Shown here: positions 1-10,490 of the stretch, piece after piece
Position numbering within the stretch: position 1 is the stretch's first letter
How the letters are laid out: each line of letters begins with the position of its first letter
DNA from: an uncultured Parabacteroides sp.
Lineage (GTDB): Bacteria; Bacteroidota; Bacteroidia; Bacteroidales; Tannerellaceae
Direction: 5' to 3'
Assembly: GCA_949289155.1 (NCBI GenBank)
Contig: CASEMX010000004.1
Location: forward strand, 1-64,000
Length of the DNA: 64,000 nucleotides
Made by a program: the position numbers and the translations under genes
The notes under the pieces: model-generated
Database searches by the model: none
Told to the model about the DNA's origin: nothing
What the model saw: the letters and a program-made list of their open reading frames with translations, nothing else

Positions 1-4
1 GGTC

Positions 5-45
5 GCCTTCGTCCAGCCAAGGCAATGCCTCCGTCCAGCCAAGGC
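5..45. repeat. Two tandem palindromic units at the window edge
   Basis: Two units with GCCT at one end and AAGGC at the other lie at 5-23 and 27-45, 22 bp apart, around a shared core CGTCCAGCC. They may be the edge of a longer array outside the window. No coding frame here is convincing. The 22-bp spacing resembles the array at 21681-21849. Confidence 0.4.
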
Positions 46-120
46 AAAAGGGTGATTCGCTGCCGGGTTCTCGCCATCCCGGTTTGGCAGTCAGTTTCTG
101 CAGGCACTGACCGAGACTGT

Positions 121-2083
121 CTATTGCGTTATCATTGCCCCACTTTCATTATAGATAATGCTATTCGTAATAACTGCCGTGGGAATAATATCATAATTTG
201 CAGGAAAAGGAGTAGCTCCTGCGCAACCAATGTATGAGGCATGGGAATCACCTTTTGTCGCATGAATCTCTGAATCTGTAATTCTGATTTCATCAAATGA
301 GGTCTGCCTATCTCCTGAACCCGTATCTATTCCTCCTCCAATAGCAGCCGCGCCCAAATTCACACCATCACCACCTCCTTTGACATATACAACCGCATTG
401 CTGATTTCAATGCTTTTTACCTCAGCATCGCCGGCAGCACCGATTCCGGCGCCAAAACTGCCATTTTCTTCATTACTGCTGTTTGCTGTCAAGGTTACGT
501 TTCGGATAATGATTTTTCCACAAGGAATACCGTCCCCGGAGTCTGAATAGCCACCGATGCCGGCAGCGCCATAACCACCTTGAACTGTCAGAGCATCATC
601 TTTGCCACTTCCTTCGATGGTTACGGTAGAACTGTCATCTACAAAAACGCCCGAGGAATTACCACTGGTGCTTACGTGGTTCGATGCCCCTACCACATGG
701 ATAGTTGCATTCGCGCCATTGGTAATGCTGATAGGTGCGCTGACATTTGCTCCGTCCAGATAGATGGTGGGACTACCGCCTGTAATGGTGATTGAACTAC
801 CGAAAGAGCCTTTCAGCACATAGTCTCCTGTACCGTTGATGTTCGTGCTGTTTTCGGTAGTTATGAAATTAACGGCTTGCAGCACCCGCGATGCTGTCAC
901 CTTGCTTCCGTCCGCACGGATAAGGGAGACATCGAGCAATGCCTTGCCGCTGGCTGGGGCGGTGACGGTTATGGTAGCCGTTCCATCATTCAAGGTAGCC
1001 TCTACGCTCCAACCGTTATCAGCACGGGTAGCGATAGCGGTGTTATCGTCCTCTGGGGTGATTTGTGCCACGATAGCGGTGTAGTCCTCATCGAGGGTCA
1101 ACGTAATATTGGATGTCCCATTGGCAGCGACCGTGAGCGTGCCTGTACCTTCGCCAATAGTGATGGACTGGTAGGCAGGGACGCTGATGGTCGTGTTATC
1201 TGCTAAGGTAAAGATATAGTGCGAGCCATCCTCCGAGAGTTCAGGGGCTTCAGCAAAGAAGGAGTCGCCTTTCTCACCCTGTGGTCCTTGTGGACCGGCA
1301 GGACCCGCAGGTCCCTGTGCACCCGTAGAGCCGGAAGAACCCGACGAGGCATTCTCGCCACTGATGCGATACCATGATGCGCCATTGTCCACGCTGAGAT
1401 ACCAAGCACCGGTGTCGGGTGCGGTTTGCTGCGTACCGTCGATACCATAATACGTGCCACTCGTGAGTGCGCTACCTAACTTGATTTGCGGTGTAGGCGC
1501 AGGCGTACCCGGTCTGCCAGTAGAGCCCGGACGCCCGTCTGAACCATCCGCACCATCCTGCCCATCTTCCCCGTCGGCTCCATCCTGTCCGTCCTTGCCA
1601 TCTTCGCCATTCGCACGGATAGGGTTACCGTCGGCATCGGTCATCAGTTCGCCGTTCAAGGTCCAGTACCAGTCGCCTGCTTCGTCCTGCGTAAGGCCAA
1701 TCTGCGGGGTATCGCCCGCCTCGCCTTGCGTACCATTATAGATAGTAATCGGGTCGGAATAGAGGAAGGATATCGTATAGCCGGTCACCTCGTCGCCCAC
1801 CTTGACCGGAGTGACGGAGGTAATCATATCGTTCGTAGTAAGGAGGGTCTGCAGCGCAGCAATATTGTTGTTCGTCTCCGTCTGCCACTGCTCTAACGCC
1901 TCGATGCGGGAGGTATTGCTGTTCACCTGCTCCCAGAGGGCCGTATCGTCATAATCGTCGCACGCAGTGAAGCATAAAGCGGAGCCTAAGAGTACCGCCC
2001 CTAAGCAACGGCGGGAGAGGGTTAGTATGTTAGTAAATGTTAACGGGAAGGGGGGGGGTGAAATAACCTTTATTCGCAGGCAT
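121..2083 (-). CDS. DUF4988-type collagen-like surface lipoprotein, signal peptide out of frame
   Basis: Likely surface-exposed lipoprotein of unknown ligand. The body is open from codon GTG 1926 to the stop at 121 (601 residues). It starts with a DUF4988-like coiled segment (RIEALEQWQTE), followed by two collagen-like Gly-X-Y tracts (around residues 105-145 and 195-225), an immunoglobulin-like region, and a Gly/Ser/Thr-rich C-terminal half that looks like a beta-helix or carbohydrate-binding domain. The same frame continues upstream through a lipobox (LCFTAC, Cys codon 1960-1962) and hydrophobic stretch, but contains no ATG, GTG or TTG. The only good start, ATG at 2081-2083 behind AGGAG, is one base out of frame because of the C9 run at 2050-2058. 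Eight Cs would restore one continuous lipoprotein. As given, the gene is off, mis-assembled, or starts at a rare codon. Function is not recognisable beyond the domains. Confidence 0.75.
2050..2058 (-). repeat. Homopolymeric C9 tract inside the signal-peptide region
   Basis: On the coding (minus) strand nine consecutive C residues lie between the ATG at 2083 and the lipobox at about 1961. The nine-base length puts the start codon out of frame with the lipoprotein body and leads to a stop 30 bases further on. Loss of one C joins the frames. This is the layout expected of a slipped-strand phase switch. Confidence 0.7.
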
Positions 2084-2155
2084 TATCTCCTGCGAATGCA
2101 AGCCCCTCTGTGTATTCGTATTATTCATTGTCGATATGTATTGATGATTCGGCGG

Positions 2156-2186
2156 TAAATGTAGGAAGGATATATGAGATACGCAA
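2156..2186 (-). promoter_or_regulatory. Putative promoter of the collagen-like lipoprotein
   Basis: On the minus strand a TTG (2184-2186) is followed after 20 bases by TACATTTA (2156-2163), a near match to the Bacteroidetes -33 TTTG / -7 TAnnTTTG promoter. It lies about 75 bases upstream of the ATG at 2083. Confidence 0.45.
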
Positions 2187-2289
2187 GGGAATTGCCAATA
2201 TAATTTGACAGAATCAAATATAACCACCCGCTTCCGTATGAGAACATAAGCACATGAGGAGAGCGGGAGGAGGATAAGGAAATGAGACG

Positions 2290-2538
2290 TCAGGCGGAAG
2301 TTCCATGTTCATAAAGGTATTCCGGTGCGAAACCTATTTCATTATTCCAATCAATAGTAAACGGGTCAATGGTAAATCGCCTGAAGTAGTCCAAATCATT
2401 CAGTTTATGACATATACCCTTAGACAATTCACCCGAGAAGTCGAACAGCTTTTCTACGCCGTTGTTGAACCAGATACGGAGCGTATAACCGTCCACATAC
2501 TCAGCATGTGTTACGGTAAGTAGAGCATTTGTTTCCAT
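2290..2538 (-). CDS. DUF2442 domain-containing protein
   Basis: Small protein of 82 residues that matches the DUF2442 pattern by eye: an N-terminal strand with a YVDGYTLRIWFNNG core, the LFDF..L motif, then an FTIDPFTIDWNNEIGFAPEYLY tail typical of the family. Biochemical function is unknown. It lies 7 bases downstream of a DUF4160 gene on the same strand. DUF4160-DUF2442 neighbours are common in bacteria and are sometimes listed as possible toxin-antitoxin-like modules. That assignment is unproven. Confidence 0.8.
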   Translation of the reverse strand: METNALLTVTHAEYVDGYTLRIWFNNGVEKLFDFSGELSKGICHKLNDLDYFRRFTIDPFTIDWNNEIGFAPEYLYEHGTSA

Positions 2539-2545
2539 AGGACAT

Positions 2546-2803
2546 TTATTCTAATGGTTTTATTTTCAAGGGAGCTTCCTGATTAGATAGGCGTATCCAA
2601 TTGTTCATCAATTCTTCTTTATGTAGGTCAAGCCATTCATACACTAAATTCAAGGCCCGACGTGGCATACAGCCTGTCACAATCCCTCCCTCAATGGTTA
2701 CAGTGGCTTTATAGCCTTGATATACTACATGAAAATGAGGCGGATTGTGCTCATTAATATACATGTAGATAATAATTCCATAAAAGCTACTTATCTGCGG
2801 CAT
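2546..2803 (-). CDS. DUF4160 domain-containing protein
   Basis: Protein of 85 residues with the DUF4160 hallmarks: a start with ISSFYGIIIYMY, then the HNPPHFHV motif and a short C-terminal helix (EWLDLHKEELMNNW). Function unknown. First gene of a two-gene unit with the DUF2442 gene and preceded by its own promoter-like sequence at 2834-2864, so it is probably not a read-through tail of the cell-wall operon upstream. The adjacent HxH-like histidines in HNPPHFH might bind metal, which is only an inference. Confidence 0.8.
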   Translation of the reverse strand: MPQISSFYGIIIYMYINEHNPPHFHVVYQGYKATVTIEGGIVTGCMPRRALNLVYEWLDLHKEELMNNWIRLSNQEAPLKIKPLE

Positions 2804-2833
2804 ATATTTCTATTTAGTTGATTTGGATAATTG

Positions 2834-2864
2834 CAAAGGTAATATATTTTCCCCATGTCAACAA
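2834..2864 (-). promoter_or_regulatory. Putative promoter of the DUF4160/DUF2442 pair
   Basis: Minus strand: TTG (2862-2864), 20-base spacer, then TACCTTTG (2834-2841), an exact TAnnTTTG -7 box 30 bases before the DUF4160 start codon. Confidence 0.6.
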
Positions 2865-2870
2865 TTTCTT

Positions 2871-4163
2871 CTATTTCTTTTCTATCACTGACCCTTCATC
2901 AGATTCCACATCCGGAACCCAGTTTTTCAGCTCCTCTTCGGTCACATTCGGGAGCGCAGAGGTAGCCGGCTCCGGAGTCTCTTCCGGGAGCGGGTCCTTC
3001 TCATTGCCGATATTCGCCTCGAATCGGCTTACGCTTAGGATAATGCCGATATAAACGCAACTGATGACCATTGATGTACCTCCTCGACTGATAAGCGGGA
3101 GCGGTTGCCCCGTGACAGGGAATACCCCGACCGCCACTGCCATATTAATCAATGCCTGCGTGACCAGCATTAGTCCGCACCCCAATATCAGGAACTTGGG
3201 GAACAGCCTCTCGCATTTGCGGGCAATGATGGCGACTCGTACCAGAAGCGTCAGGTAAAGGAACAACACGAAGAAGCCCCCCACCAATCCAATCTCTTCG
3301 ATGATGATGGCATAGATAAAATCGGAGTATGCCTGCGGCAAGAAATCGCGCTGCTGGCCATGTCCGGGCAGCTTGCCCAATACGCCGCCCTGAGCGATGG
3401 CAATCTTCGCCAAGTCCTCCTGATAATGCTCGTCCATATCCAATACCAACGTCTTCTCGTCTGCTCCCTCCTCGTAGCGATTCGTTAAGAGCCTTTCAAT
3501 ACGGGCAATCCAAGTATAGATACGTGGTAGGAACTTCTCGACGGTATCCGGAGCTTTTATATATAAAATGGCACTCAAAACAATGGCTGCAATCCCTATT
3601 CCGACTAATTTGGCGATACGCTTGCCACCTACCTGCCCGATAGCCATCATCATCAGCATAATCATGCCCAGCATAATGGCGGTTGAACCATTATTATATA
3701 GGATACAAGCACAGGTAATCCCGACACCTACCAATATATACCAGAACATCTGCTTGCTGCTCAATACATTCCTTCGGCTGAGCACCAATGCCATATAGCA
3801 GACGGAGCAGAGCTTCGCCACTTCGGAAGGCTGGAACGTAATGCCCAAGATACTCAGCCACCGACGTTCCCCGTTTATCTCAACCCCGACGAAAGGAGTG
3901 ATAAGCAGTAGGATAATGGCGATAGGCAGCAACATACCTAATATCACAGAGAAGCGAGTTGACCAGTTATGTATGATTAATACCGCAAAGAAGCCCCCTA
4001 ACAGGAAAGAGGCATGGCGGATAATCGGCGTCCAATAGTTTGCGTTCTTGTATGCAATCGTACTTGTCGCACTAAACACCTCTATGACCGAGATAAGACA
4101 CAGGAACATGAAGATAATCCAGATTCCCCGGTCGCCTTTGAATAATCTACTCGCTAAATTCAT
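2871..4163 (-). CDS. ftsW: FtsW, SEDS-family septal peptidoglycan glycosyltransferase
   Basis: Polytopic inner-membrane protein of 430 residues that polymerises lipid II at the division septum with its partner class B PBP. About ten hydrophobic segments span residues 10-380. The SEDS signature PLISRGGTSMV lies near residue 355, and a hydrophilic acidic tail of about 60 residues follows the last membrane span. Assigned as FtsW rather than RodA because it is the last gene of the rsmH-ftsL-PBP-murE-mraY-murD series, starting about 20 bases after the murD stop. The usual next genes (murG, murC, ftsQ, ftsA, ftsZ) are not downstream here, so the cluster is broken after this gene. Confidence 0.93.
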   Translation of the reverse strand: MNLASRLFKGDRGIWIIFMFLCLISVIEVFSATSTIAYKNANYWTPIIRHASFLLGGFFAVLIIHNWSTRFSVILGMLLPIAIILLLITPFVGVEINGERRWLSILGITFQPSEVAKLCSVCYMALVLSRRNVLSSKQMFWYILVGVGITCACILYNNGSTAIMLGMIMLMMMAIGQVGGKRIAKLVGIGIAAIVLSAILYIKAPDTVEKFLPRIYTWIARIERLLTNRYEEGADEKTLVLDMDEHYQEDLAKIAIAQGGVLGKLPGHGQQRDFLPQAYSDFIYAIIIEEIGLVGGFFVLFLYLTLLVRVAIIARKCERLFPKFLILGCGLMLVTQALINMAVAVGVFPVTGQPLPLISRGGTSMVISCVYIGIILSVSRFEANIGNEKDPLPEETPEPATSALPNVTEEELKNWVPDVESDEGSVIEKK

Positions 4164-4185
4164 CGTTGTTGCCCTCCCTATTTAT

Positions 4186-5523
4186 TTATAAGTTCCGTAC
4201 GCATGCCTTGAATTGCTCGCCTCTGTCCTCATAGCATTTGAACAGGTCGAAGCTGGCACAGCAAGGCGAAAGCAATACCGTATCGCCTTTCTGGGCTACC
4301 CGGTACGCCTGATTGACGGCTTCTTCCATCGAACGGGCATCGCTGATTTGCGCCACCTTCCCATCGAAGAAGTTATGTAACTTGTTATTATCAACACCCA
4401 AGAAAATCAATGCGCGAACCTTCTCTTTTACTAATGCCTCGATTTCGCTGTAATCATTACCTTTGTCTGTACCCCCTAAAATCAGGACTACCGGCGTTGT
4501 CATGGATTGTAATGCATACCAACAAGAGTTTACATTGGTCGCTTTAGAGTCATTAATATATTCTACCCCGCGAACGCGAGCAACCTTCTCTAATCGGTGT
4601 TCTACTCCGGCGAAGTTCATCAGTGAAGCACGGATTTTCTCGTTACGCAGTTCCATGATTTTCGAGGATATGGTCGCAGCCAGCGAATTATATAGGTTAT
4701 GTTTCCCTTGCAATGCCAATAAATCTTGTTCCATAGTGAATGTTCCCTTTTCTGTGTTGACGATAATCTGTTTGTTTTCTGTATATGCCTTTACACCCTC
4801 TTCATAAGTCTCGGCGAAAGGATAAAGAGTTGCTTTCGGACACCGCTTTTTTACCTCACGGGATATGATAGGGTCATCATTCCAATAGATAAACGCGTCA
4901 TCTGAAGTTTGGTTCTGAATGATGCGGAACTTTGCATCTACATAATTCTGCATTTCATAATTGTAACGGTCCAAATGGTCAGGCGTTATATTCAATAACA
5001 CGGCAATATCAGCCTTGAACTTATACATATTGTCCAGTTGGAAGCTGCTCAGCTCGATTACATACACCGGATGAGGGGTTTCTGCCACTTGCAGTGCCAA
5101 GCTGTTCCCGACATTACCCGCCAAACCGGCATCGATTCCTGCTGAAGTCAAAATATGATGCGTTAGGAGTGTTGTTGTTGTCTTTCCGTTGCTTCCCGTA
5201 ATGCATATCATTTTGGCATCTGTGTAGCGTCCGGCAAATTCTATCTCGGAAATAATCGGCGTCCCCTGTTCTTTCAGCTTTTTGATGATAGGCGCTTTGT
5301 CCGGGATACCGGGACTTTTGATGATTTCATCTGCATTTAGGATGTCCGATTCGGTATGTTGTCCCTCTTCCCAACGGATTCCACGTGTTTCCAGCATCTC
5401 TTTGTATTTAGGCTTAATCGTAGAGAGATCAGAAACGAATACGTCGAATCCCTCTTTCTTTGCCAAAATAGCTGCACCGGTTCCACTTTCTCCGGCGCCT
5501 AATATAACTATTCTCTTATTCAT
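4186..5523 (-). CDS. murD: MurD, UDP-N-acetylmuramoyl-L-alanine--D-glutamate ligase
   Basis: Cytoplasmic ATP-dependent ligase adding D-glutamate to UDP-MurNAc-L-Ala. The N-terminal Rossmann-like motif is VILGAGESGTG, the ATP-binding P-loop is GSNGKTTTT (about residues 110-118), the Mur-ligase HLDRY motif follows, and the C-terminal domain carries NDSKATN and a conserved SPCCASFD stretch. The ATG at 5521-5523 is chosen because it gives the canonical MNKRIVILGAGESG start and lies two bases after the mraY stop. An in-frame ATG 60 bases further upstream would overlap mraY and adds a non-conserved leader. Translationally coupled with mraY. Confidence 0.95.
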   Translation of the reverse strand: MNKRIVILGAGESGTGAAILAKKEGFDVFVSDLSTIKPKYKEMLETRGIRWEEGQHTESDILNADEIIKSPGIPDKAPIIKKLKEQGTPIISEIEFAGRYTDAKMICITGSNGKTTTTLLTHHILTSAGIDAGLAGNVGNSLALQVAETPHPVYVIELSSFQLDNMYKFKADIAVLLNITPDHLDRYNYEMQNYVDAKFRIIQNQTSDDAFIYWNDDPIISREVKKRCPKATLYPFAETYEEGVKAYTENKQIIVNTEKGTFTMEQDLLALQGKHNLYNSLAATISSKIMELRNEKIRASLMNFAGVEHRLEKVARVRGVEYINDSKATNVNSCWYALQSMTTPVVLILGGTDKGNDYSEIEALVKEKVRALIFLGVDNNKLHNFFDGKVAQISDARSMEEAVNQAYRVAQKGDTVLLSPCCASFDLFKCYEDRGEQFKACVRNL

Positions 5524-5525
5524 TT

Positions 5526-6785
5526 TTATCTCATCTTTAACGTTACAATCGTGATAACAGCAAGGATAATGCCAATCAACCAAAAACGAACGACAATTTT
5601 TGATTCCGGTACGACATTAAGCGGCTTCTGGATTATCGCTTGAATACCGGCATTCCCTGCCTTTTGAAAATGATGATGCAACGGAGCCATTTTGAAAATG
5701 CGCCGTCCTTCCCCATATTTCCGTTTCGTATATTTGAAATAAACGGTCTGGAATATGACAGACAAACTCTCTGCGAGGAAGATTCCGCAGAGAATAGGTA
5801 TCAATAATTCCTTGCGGATGATTATTGCAAACACAGCAATGATTCCGCCTAACGTCAGACTGCCGGTATCTCCCATAAAGACCTGTGCAGGATAGGCATT
5901 ATACCAAAGGAATCCGACGGTTGCTCCGATAAATGCGGCCGCAAATACTACTAATTCCTCCGCTCCGGGAATAAACATGATATTTAAGAACGAGGCAAAT
6001 TCAAAGTGGGAGGACATATAGGCAAGAATGCCCAATGCTATTCCAATAATCGCTGAGGATCCTGCGGCTAATCCGTCTAACCCGTCGGTCAAATTTGCGC
6101 CATTTGATACAGCCGTGACTACGAATATAACCATTAGGACGAATACAATCCACGCGGCTTCCTCTTTGTATTCTCCTGCCCATCCGACCAATTTCGTATA
6201 ATCAAAATTGTTATTCTTGACGAACGGAATGGTTGTCTTTGTCGATTTCGTTTCGATTGTATGGAAACGGACGTCTTCAATGACATTATCGTGCCGAACT
6301 TCCATATTCTCCTTGATTACGACATCCGGACTGAGGAAAAGTACAAGACCGACAATGAGTCCTAATCCAACTTGACCGATGATTTTGAATTTCCCATGCA
6401 TTCCCTCTTTATTTTTGCGGAATACTTTTATATAATCATCGGCGAATCCTAAAGCACCGAGCCATAGCGTTGTAATAATCATCAGGATTAAATAGATATT
6501 GTCCAATCTGGCGCAAAGCAATGTCGGGATTAATATGGCAATGATAATGATGATTCCTCCCATTGTCGGTGTTCCTTTCTTGCTCATTTGCCCTTCTAAT
6601 CCTAAGTTACGAACTGTCTCCCCGATTTGCAGGTATTGCAGCCGGTCGATAATCCGACGTCCGATTGCCGTTGAGATGAATAACGACAATATTAACGCCA
6701 ACCCTGAGCGGAACGATACATATTTGAACATTCCGGCTCCGGGGAAATCCAGTTGGTCTAAGTAATTAAATAAATAATATAACAT
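5526..6785 (-). CDS. mraY: MraY, phospho-N-acetylmuramoyl-pentapeptide transferase
   Basis: Integral membrane enzyme that forms lipid I by moving phospho-MurNAc-pentapeptide onto undecaprenyl phosphate. At 419 residues it is longer than the roughly 360 of E. coli because of an extra loop (about residues 155-210, [10 protein letters not shown] onward), an insert often seen in Bacteroidetes. Visible signatures: GTPTMGG near the N-terminus, the catalytic ADDYIK aspartates, [12 protein letters not shown], and the histidine cluster APLHHHFQ. About ten transmembrane segments. Lies between murE (77-base gap) and murD (two-base gap) in the cell-wall operon. Confidence 0.96.
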   Translation of the reverse strand: MLYYLFNYLDQLDFPGAGMFKYVSFRSGLALILSLFISTAIGRRIIDRLQYLQIGETVRNLGLEGQMSKKGTPTMGGIIIIIAILIPTLLCARLDNIYLILMIITTLWLGALGFADDYIKVFRKNKEGMHGKFKIIGQVGLGLIVGLVLFLSPDVVIKENMEVRHDNVIEDVRFHTIETKSTKTTIPFVKNNNFDYTKLVGWAGEYKEEAAWIVFVLMVIFVVTAVSNGANLTDGLDGLAAGSSAIIGIALGILAYMSSHFEFASFLNIMFIPGAEELVVFAAAFIGATVGFLWYNAYPAQVFMGDTGSLTLGGIIAVFAIIIRKELLIPILCGIFLAESLSVIFQTVYFKYTKRKYGEGRRIFKMAPLHHHFQKAGNAGIQAIIQKPLNVVPESKIVVRFWLIGIILAVITIVTLKMR

Positions 6786-6862
6786 TTGTCTTCTTTGTAA
6801 ATATACTCTTTTGTTTCATTGAATCGTTTGTCTGGAACTCTCGCAACCTTATTTGTTGTGAT

Positions 6863-8320
6863 TTATCCCCCAATCAGTTCTCGAATTACCTCCCGGTCAT
6901 CAAAATGATGCTTTACGCCTTTCACCTCTTGGTAATCTTCATGCCCTTTACCGGCGACCAAGATTACATCGCCCTTTTGCGCCAATGCAATAGCGGTCTT
7001 TATTGCCTGTTTCCGGTCAGTGATGCACAATGTTTTCTCCATATCTGCGGGTGAAAGTCCGGCTGCCATGTCTTGAATAATGGTTTCCGGTTCTTCAAAA
7101 CGCGGGTTATCGGACGTCAGAATGACTTGGTCGCTTAATCGGACGGCTTCCCTTGCCATCATGGGGCGTTTTCCTTTGTCACGATTCCCGCCGCAGCCCA
7201 CAACGGTGAGTACGCGTCCGTTTCCGTCCAATACTTCATGGATTCCATTCAATACATTGGTCAACGCATCCGGCGTATGGGCATAATCAACAATAGCCGT
7301 AAATCCTTTCGGCGAACGAATTGTTTCGAATCGTCCCGATACGGAGTGCAATGTGCTCAATATCACTAACACGTCATCCGGTTTTTTCCCTAATGTGACG
7401 GCAGCGCCATAAACCGCTAATAGGTTGTATGCATTGAAGCGTCCGACAAACTGTACGGAAACCTCCCGATTATTAATCAGCATTTCCGTTCCGTCAAAGT
7501 GCGATTCCAATATCTTTCCTTTAAAATCAGCCAATGTCCGCAATGAATAGGTCAGTTTTTTTGCCGCAGTGTTTTGCAACATGACCATACCGGATTTATC
7601 ATCCAAGTTCGTTAGTGCGAATGCGGAAGCCGGTAGTTCATCAAAGAATTTCTTCTTTGCTTTCAGATAATTTTCCACCGTCTTATGGTAATCCAAATGG
7701 TCACGCGTTAGATTAGTAAAGATTCCTCCATTAAAAGAAAGTCCGCTGATACGTTTTTGGTCAATGGAATGGGAGCTAACTTCCATGAAAGCATATTCAC
7801 AACCGGCATCAACCATTCTCGCCATCAGCGAATGGAGCGTCAAAGGGTCAGGAGTTGTGTGCTCGGTAGGCACAGCTTCTGCATCAATATAGTTACAAAC
7901 TGTCGAAATCAATCCGACTTTATGCCCCATCTTCCGGAACATATTATATAATAAGGTTGCGATGGTCGTCTTTCCGTTCGTCCCTGTTACGCCGACAAGG
8001 ATAAGTTTCTCGGAAGGATTGTCATACCACTGCGAAATCAGTTTCCCTAATGCTACAGCCGAATCATTTACACGGATGAAGGTACATTGTCCGGTTGCCT
8101 CTTGGGGAATCTCTTCGCAAACCACAGCTACTGCTCCTTTTTCAATAGCTCCCTTTATATAATTATGTCCATCTACTACGGTTCCACGGACGGCAACGAA
8201 CAAAAAGCCGGGTTCGACTTTCCGTGAATCGGACTGGATACCGGAAATTTCCTTTGAAACGCTTCCTCTAATCTCCGGGTTATCTAAAACCTGAATTAAC
8301 TGTTGTAAATTCATCTTCAT
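6863..8320 (-). CDS. murE: MurE, UDP-MurNAc-tripeptide synthetase (meso-DAP type)
   Basis: Cytoplasmic ligase that adds the third stem-peptide residue to UDP-MurNAc-L-Ala-D-Glu. The P-loop [10 protein letters not shown] is at about residues 110-119, TTPDPL follows near residue 155, and the substrate-selecting motif DNPR is at about residues 404-407. DNPR is the known hallmark of enzymes using meso-diaminopimelate rather than lysine, so the peptidoglycan is predicted to be DAP type. Length of 485 is normal. The ATG overlaps the PBP stop codon by four bases (ATGA), indicating translational coupling. A second ATG two codons downstream could also serve. Confidence 0.96.
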   Translation of the reverse strand: MKMNLQQLIQVLDNPEIRGSVSKEISGIQSDSRKVEPGFLFVAVRGTVVDGHNYIKGAIEKGAVAVVCEEIPQEATGQCTFIRVNDSAVALGKLISQWYDNPSEKLILVGVTGTNGKTTIATLLYNMFRKMGHKVGLISTVCNYIDAEAVPTEHTTPDPLTLHSLMARMVDAGCEYAFMEVSSHSIDQKRISGLSFNGGIFTNLTRDHLDYHKTVENYLKAKKKFFDELPASAFALTNLDDKSGMVMLQNTAAKKLTYSLRTLADFKGKILESHFDGTEMLINNREVSVQFVGRFNAYNLLAVYGAAVTLGKKPDDVLVILSTLHSVSGRFETIRSPKGFTAIVDYAHTPDALTNVLNGIHEVLDGNGRVLTVVGCGGNRDKGKRPMMAREAVRLSDQVILTSDNPRFEEPETIIQDMAAGLSPADMEKTLCITDRKQAIKTAIALAQKGDVILVAGKGHEDYQEVKGVKHHFDDREVIRELIGG

Positions 8321-10488
8321 TTCAATGTTAATAATATAGTTTGTCCTTTAGACACGCGGGTTCCCGGGCGAATACTTTGCGCTGTCACACGGCCTGAACC
8401 GGACAGTGTAACCCTGAGCCCTGCGCTCTCCAATAAATAAACGGCATCTTTAGCGCCCATTCCGTAAACGGAGGGGACTAAACCATTGATGATGCGTATA
8501 TCTTGTAATTCAAGATTGTTCTTTTCCTTTTCCCGATTTATGCGGACCCATTCCGTCTTCGAGCTATCCACATTTAACTGGATATCCAGTTTGTCCAGCA
8601 CATTCTCAACCGCTCGTTTCTCGCCGGCTTTTGCCATGGGCAAACGAATAGCCGTTGAGTCCGGCAACATCTCCTCTACCGGTATGGAAATATGGCTTGA
8701 ATAGATTTTTTCTGCAATGGTTTTCACTACACCGCCTGACATGGTTCCGCCGGAAGGGTATCCGATGCGTGGTTGCCGGATAACAACGATGCAACTATAC
8801 ATCGGTTTCTCTGCCGGGAAGTATCCGGCGAAAGCGACTTGGTGTCCGGCACGCCGATAGACTCCGCCCGAAGCAATTTGGGCTGTACCGGTCTTTCCGG
8901 CGATTTGGATAATATCGGAATGTACGGCTTTTCCTGTTCCCTGTTCTACGACGCCCAACAACATTTGCTGGATAATGTGCAATGTCTGTTCGGAGCAGAT
9001 GGCAGAATTCAGGACTTCCGGAGAAAAAGAATGGACCGTTTTTCCTCGATGCAGGATTTCTTTCACAAAATATGGGCGTACCATTTTCCCCTCATTGGCG
9101 ATAGCATTATAAAAAGCCAATGTGGAAATCGGGGGAATTTGCGTTTCGTAACCGAAAGACATCCAAGGCAGCGTTGTCTTGGACCAATAGCGCGTTGTAT
9201 CGTCCGGCCGACGGATTTTAGCCCTTCCGGCACCGGGAATGTCCACGCGTAAATCTGCATTCATCCCGATTCGGTACAGTCCCTCCACGAATTTGGTCGG
9301 GTTCTGCTCATATCCTTTCAGAATGGTCTTGGCTACGCCGATATTTGAGGAATACCAGATAGCCTGTTCTACGGTAATTTTCCCATAACCTCCTTTATTC
9401 ATGTTATGGTCTGTCATTCGCGAACCCTTATACATGTATATTCCGTTGCCGACATCCACCGTATCGCCCGGCTGACAGACTCCGTCTTCCAATGCGACCA
9501 TGATAGATGCCACTTTAAAGGTCGAACCCGGCTCAATCTCGTCGGCTACGGCATGATTCATGGTCTCGCCATAGACACCCTCCCGGATTCTTCCTAAATT
9601 TGTTATGGCTTTGATTTCGCCGGTCGCTACTTCCATGACGATTGCCGTTCCGGATGCCGCATCAATCTTTTTCAGCATATCCAAAAGGGACTTTTCCGTG
9701 ATGTCTTGGATATCGATGTCGATGGTTGAGCGGATATCCATTCCTTCGACCGGTTCTTTCTCGGTGACATTCGTCCAGCGCCCTCCGATACGGCGGACCG
9801 AGTTGATTCCCGGTTCCCCTCGCAGCAGAGAATCGTACTGCAATTCCAACCCATTCTTCCCTTTGGTCACGCCGGAGGTATCGATTTCCCCGTAAATATC
9901 CCCGATCGTACGTGATGCCAGCGAGCCGAACGGCTTTTCGCGCTGTACCATTTGTTTCGTATAGAAGCCGCTCTTGAAACGGTTCAGTCGCAAGAAAGGA
10001 TACGTTTTCATCTCTTTCAGGTCGGCATACGAAACCCGCCCGTCACATACCGGATATTGGCGGCTTTTCGATTTCAATCCTCTCAGCAAATGCGCCTTAT
10101 ACCCTGCCGGTGTACGGTCTCTGAATTTATGGGATAGGTATATCGCCAGCGAATCCAGTCCGTTCCGCTTGGAATAAAGGAAGGTATCCCGCAGGAAACC
10201 GTCGGCTTTGAAATCCATATAGGTATAATAGCGCGGCACGCTGGTTGCCATCAGCTTCATATCGTATGAATAAATATTCCCACGGCTGGGCAAGATGCGA
10301 TGGTCCGGCCGTTTCAATCCATTTGCCAGTTCCAGCCATTTATCTTTCTCGACAAAAGCAATCGTGCAGGCTTTGACCACAATCATTGCTGCTAAAACAG
10401 ACAAGATAAGCACGATAATCAAGTACCAAAGGAATATGCGCCCGTTCTTGACCTCTTTGTTGTTTTCTATTTTATTCTCTTCTGCCAT
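8317..10488 (-). CDS. ftsI: FtsI/PBP2-type class B penicillin-binding protein with PASTA domain
   Basis: Septal transpeptidase that cross-links peptidoglycan. Order: short cytoplasmic N-terminus, one membrane anchor (residues 17-40), dimerisation/pedestal domain, then the transpeptidase domain with all three active-site motifs, STFK (322-325), SSN (380-382) and KTGTA (532-536). A C-terminal PASTA domain begins at about residue 660 ([20 protein letters not shown]). 723 residues. Expected to work with FtsW and FtsL encoded in the same operon. Starts two bases after the ftsL stop and overlaps murE by four bases. The active-site motifs look intact. Confidence 0.94.
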   Translation of the reverse strand: MAEENKIENNKEVKNGRIFLWYLIIVLILSVLAAMIVVKACTIAFVEKDKWLELANGLKRPDHRILPSRGNIYSYDMKLMATSVPRYYTYMDFKADGFLRDTFLYSKRNGLDSLAIYLSHKFRDRTPAGYKAHLLRGLKSKSRQYPVCDGRVSYADLKEMKTYPFLRLNRFKSGFYTKQMVQREKPFGSLASRTIGDIYGEIDTSGVTKGKNGLELQYDSLLRGEPGINSVRRIGGRWTNVTEKEPVEGMDIRSTIDIDIQDITEKSLLDMLKKIDAASGTAIVMEVATGEIKAITNLGRIREGVYGETMNHAVADEIEPGSTFKVASIMVALEDGVCQPGDTVDVGNGIYMYKGSRMTDHNMNKGGYGKITVEQAIWYSSNIGVAKTILKGYEQNPTKFVEGLYRIGMNADLRVDIPGAGRAKIRRPDDTTRYWSKTTLPWMSFGYETQIPPISTLAFYNAIANEGKMVRPYFVKEILHRGKTVHSFSPEVLNSAICSEQTLHIIQQMLLGVVEQGTGKAVHSDIIQIAGKTGTAQIASGGVYRRAGHQVAFAGYFPAEKPMYSCIVVIRQPRIGYPSGGTMSGGVVKTIAEKIYSSHISIPVEEMLPDSTAIRLPMAKAGEKRAVENVLDKLDIQLNVDSSKTEWVRINREKEKNNLELQDIRIINGLVPSVYGMGAKDAVYLLESAGLRVTLSGSGRVTAQSIRPGTRVSKGQTILLTLK

Positions 10489-10490
10489 TT

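Noticed and set aside
4186-5583. Longer MurD start at 5583
   Set aside because: It adds 20 non-conserved residues and overlaps mraY; ATG 5523 gives the canonical start two bases after the mraY stop.
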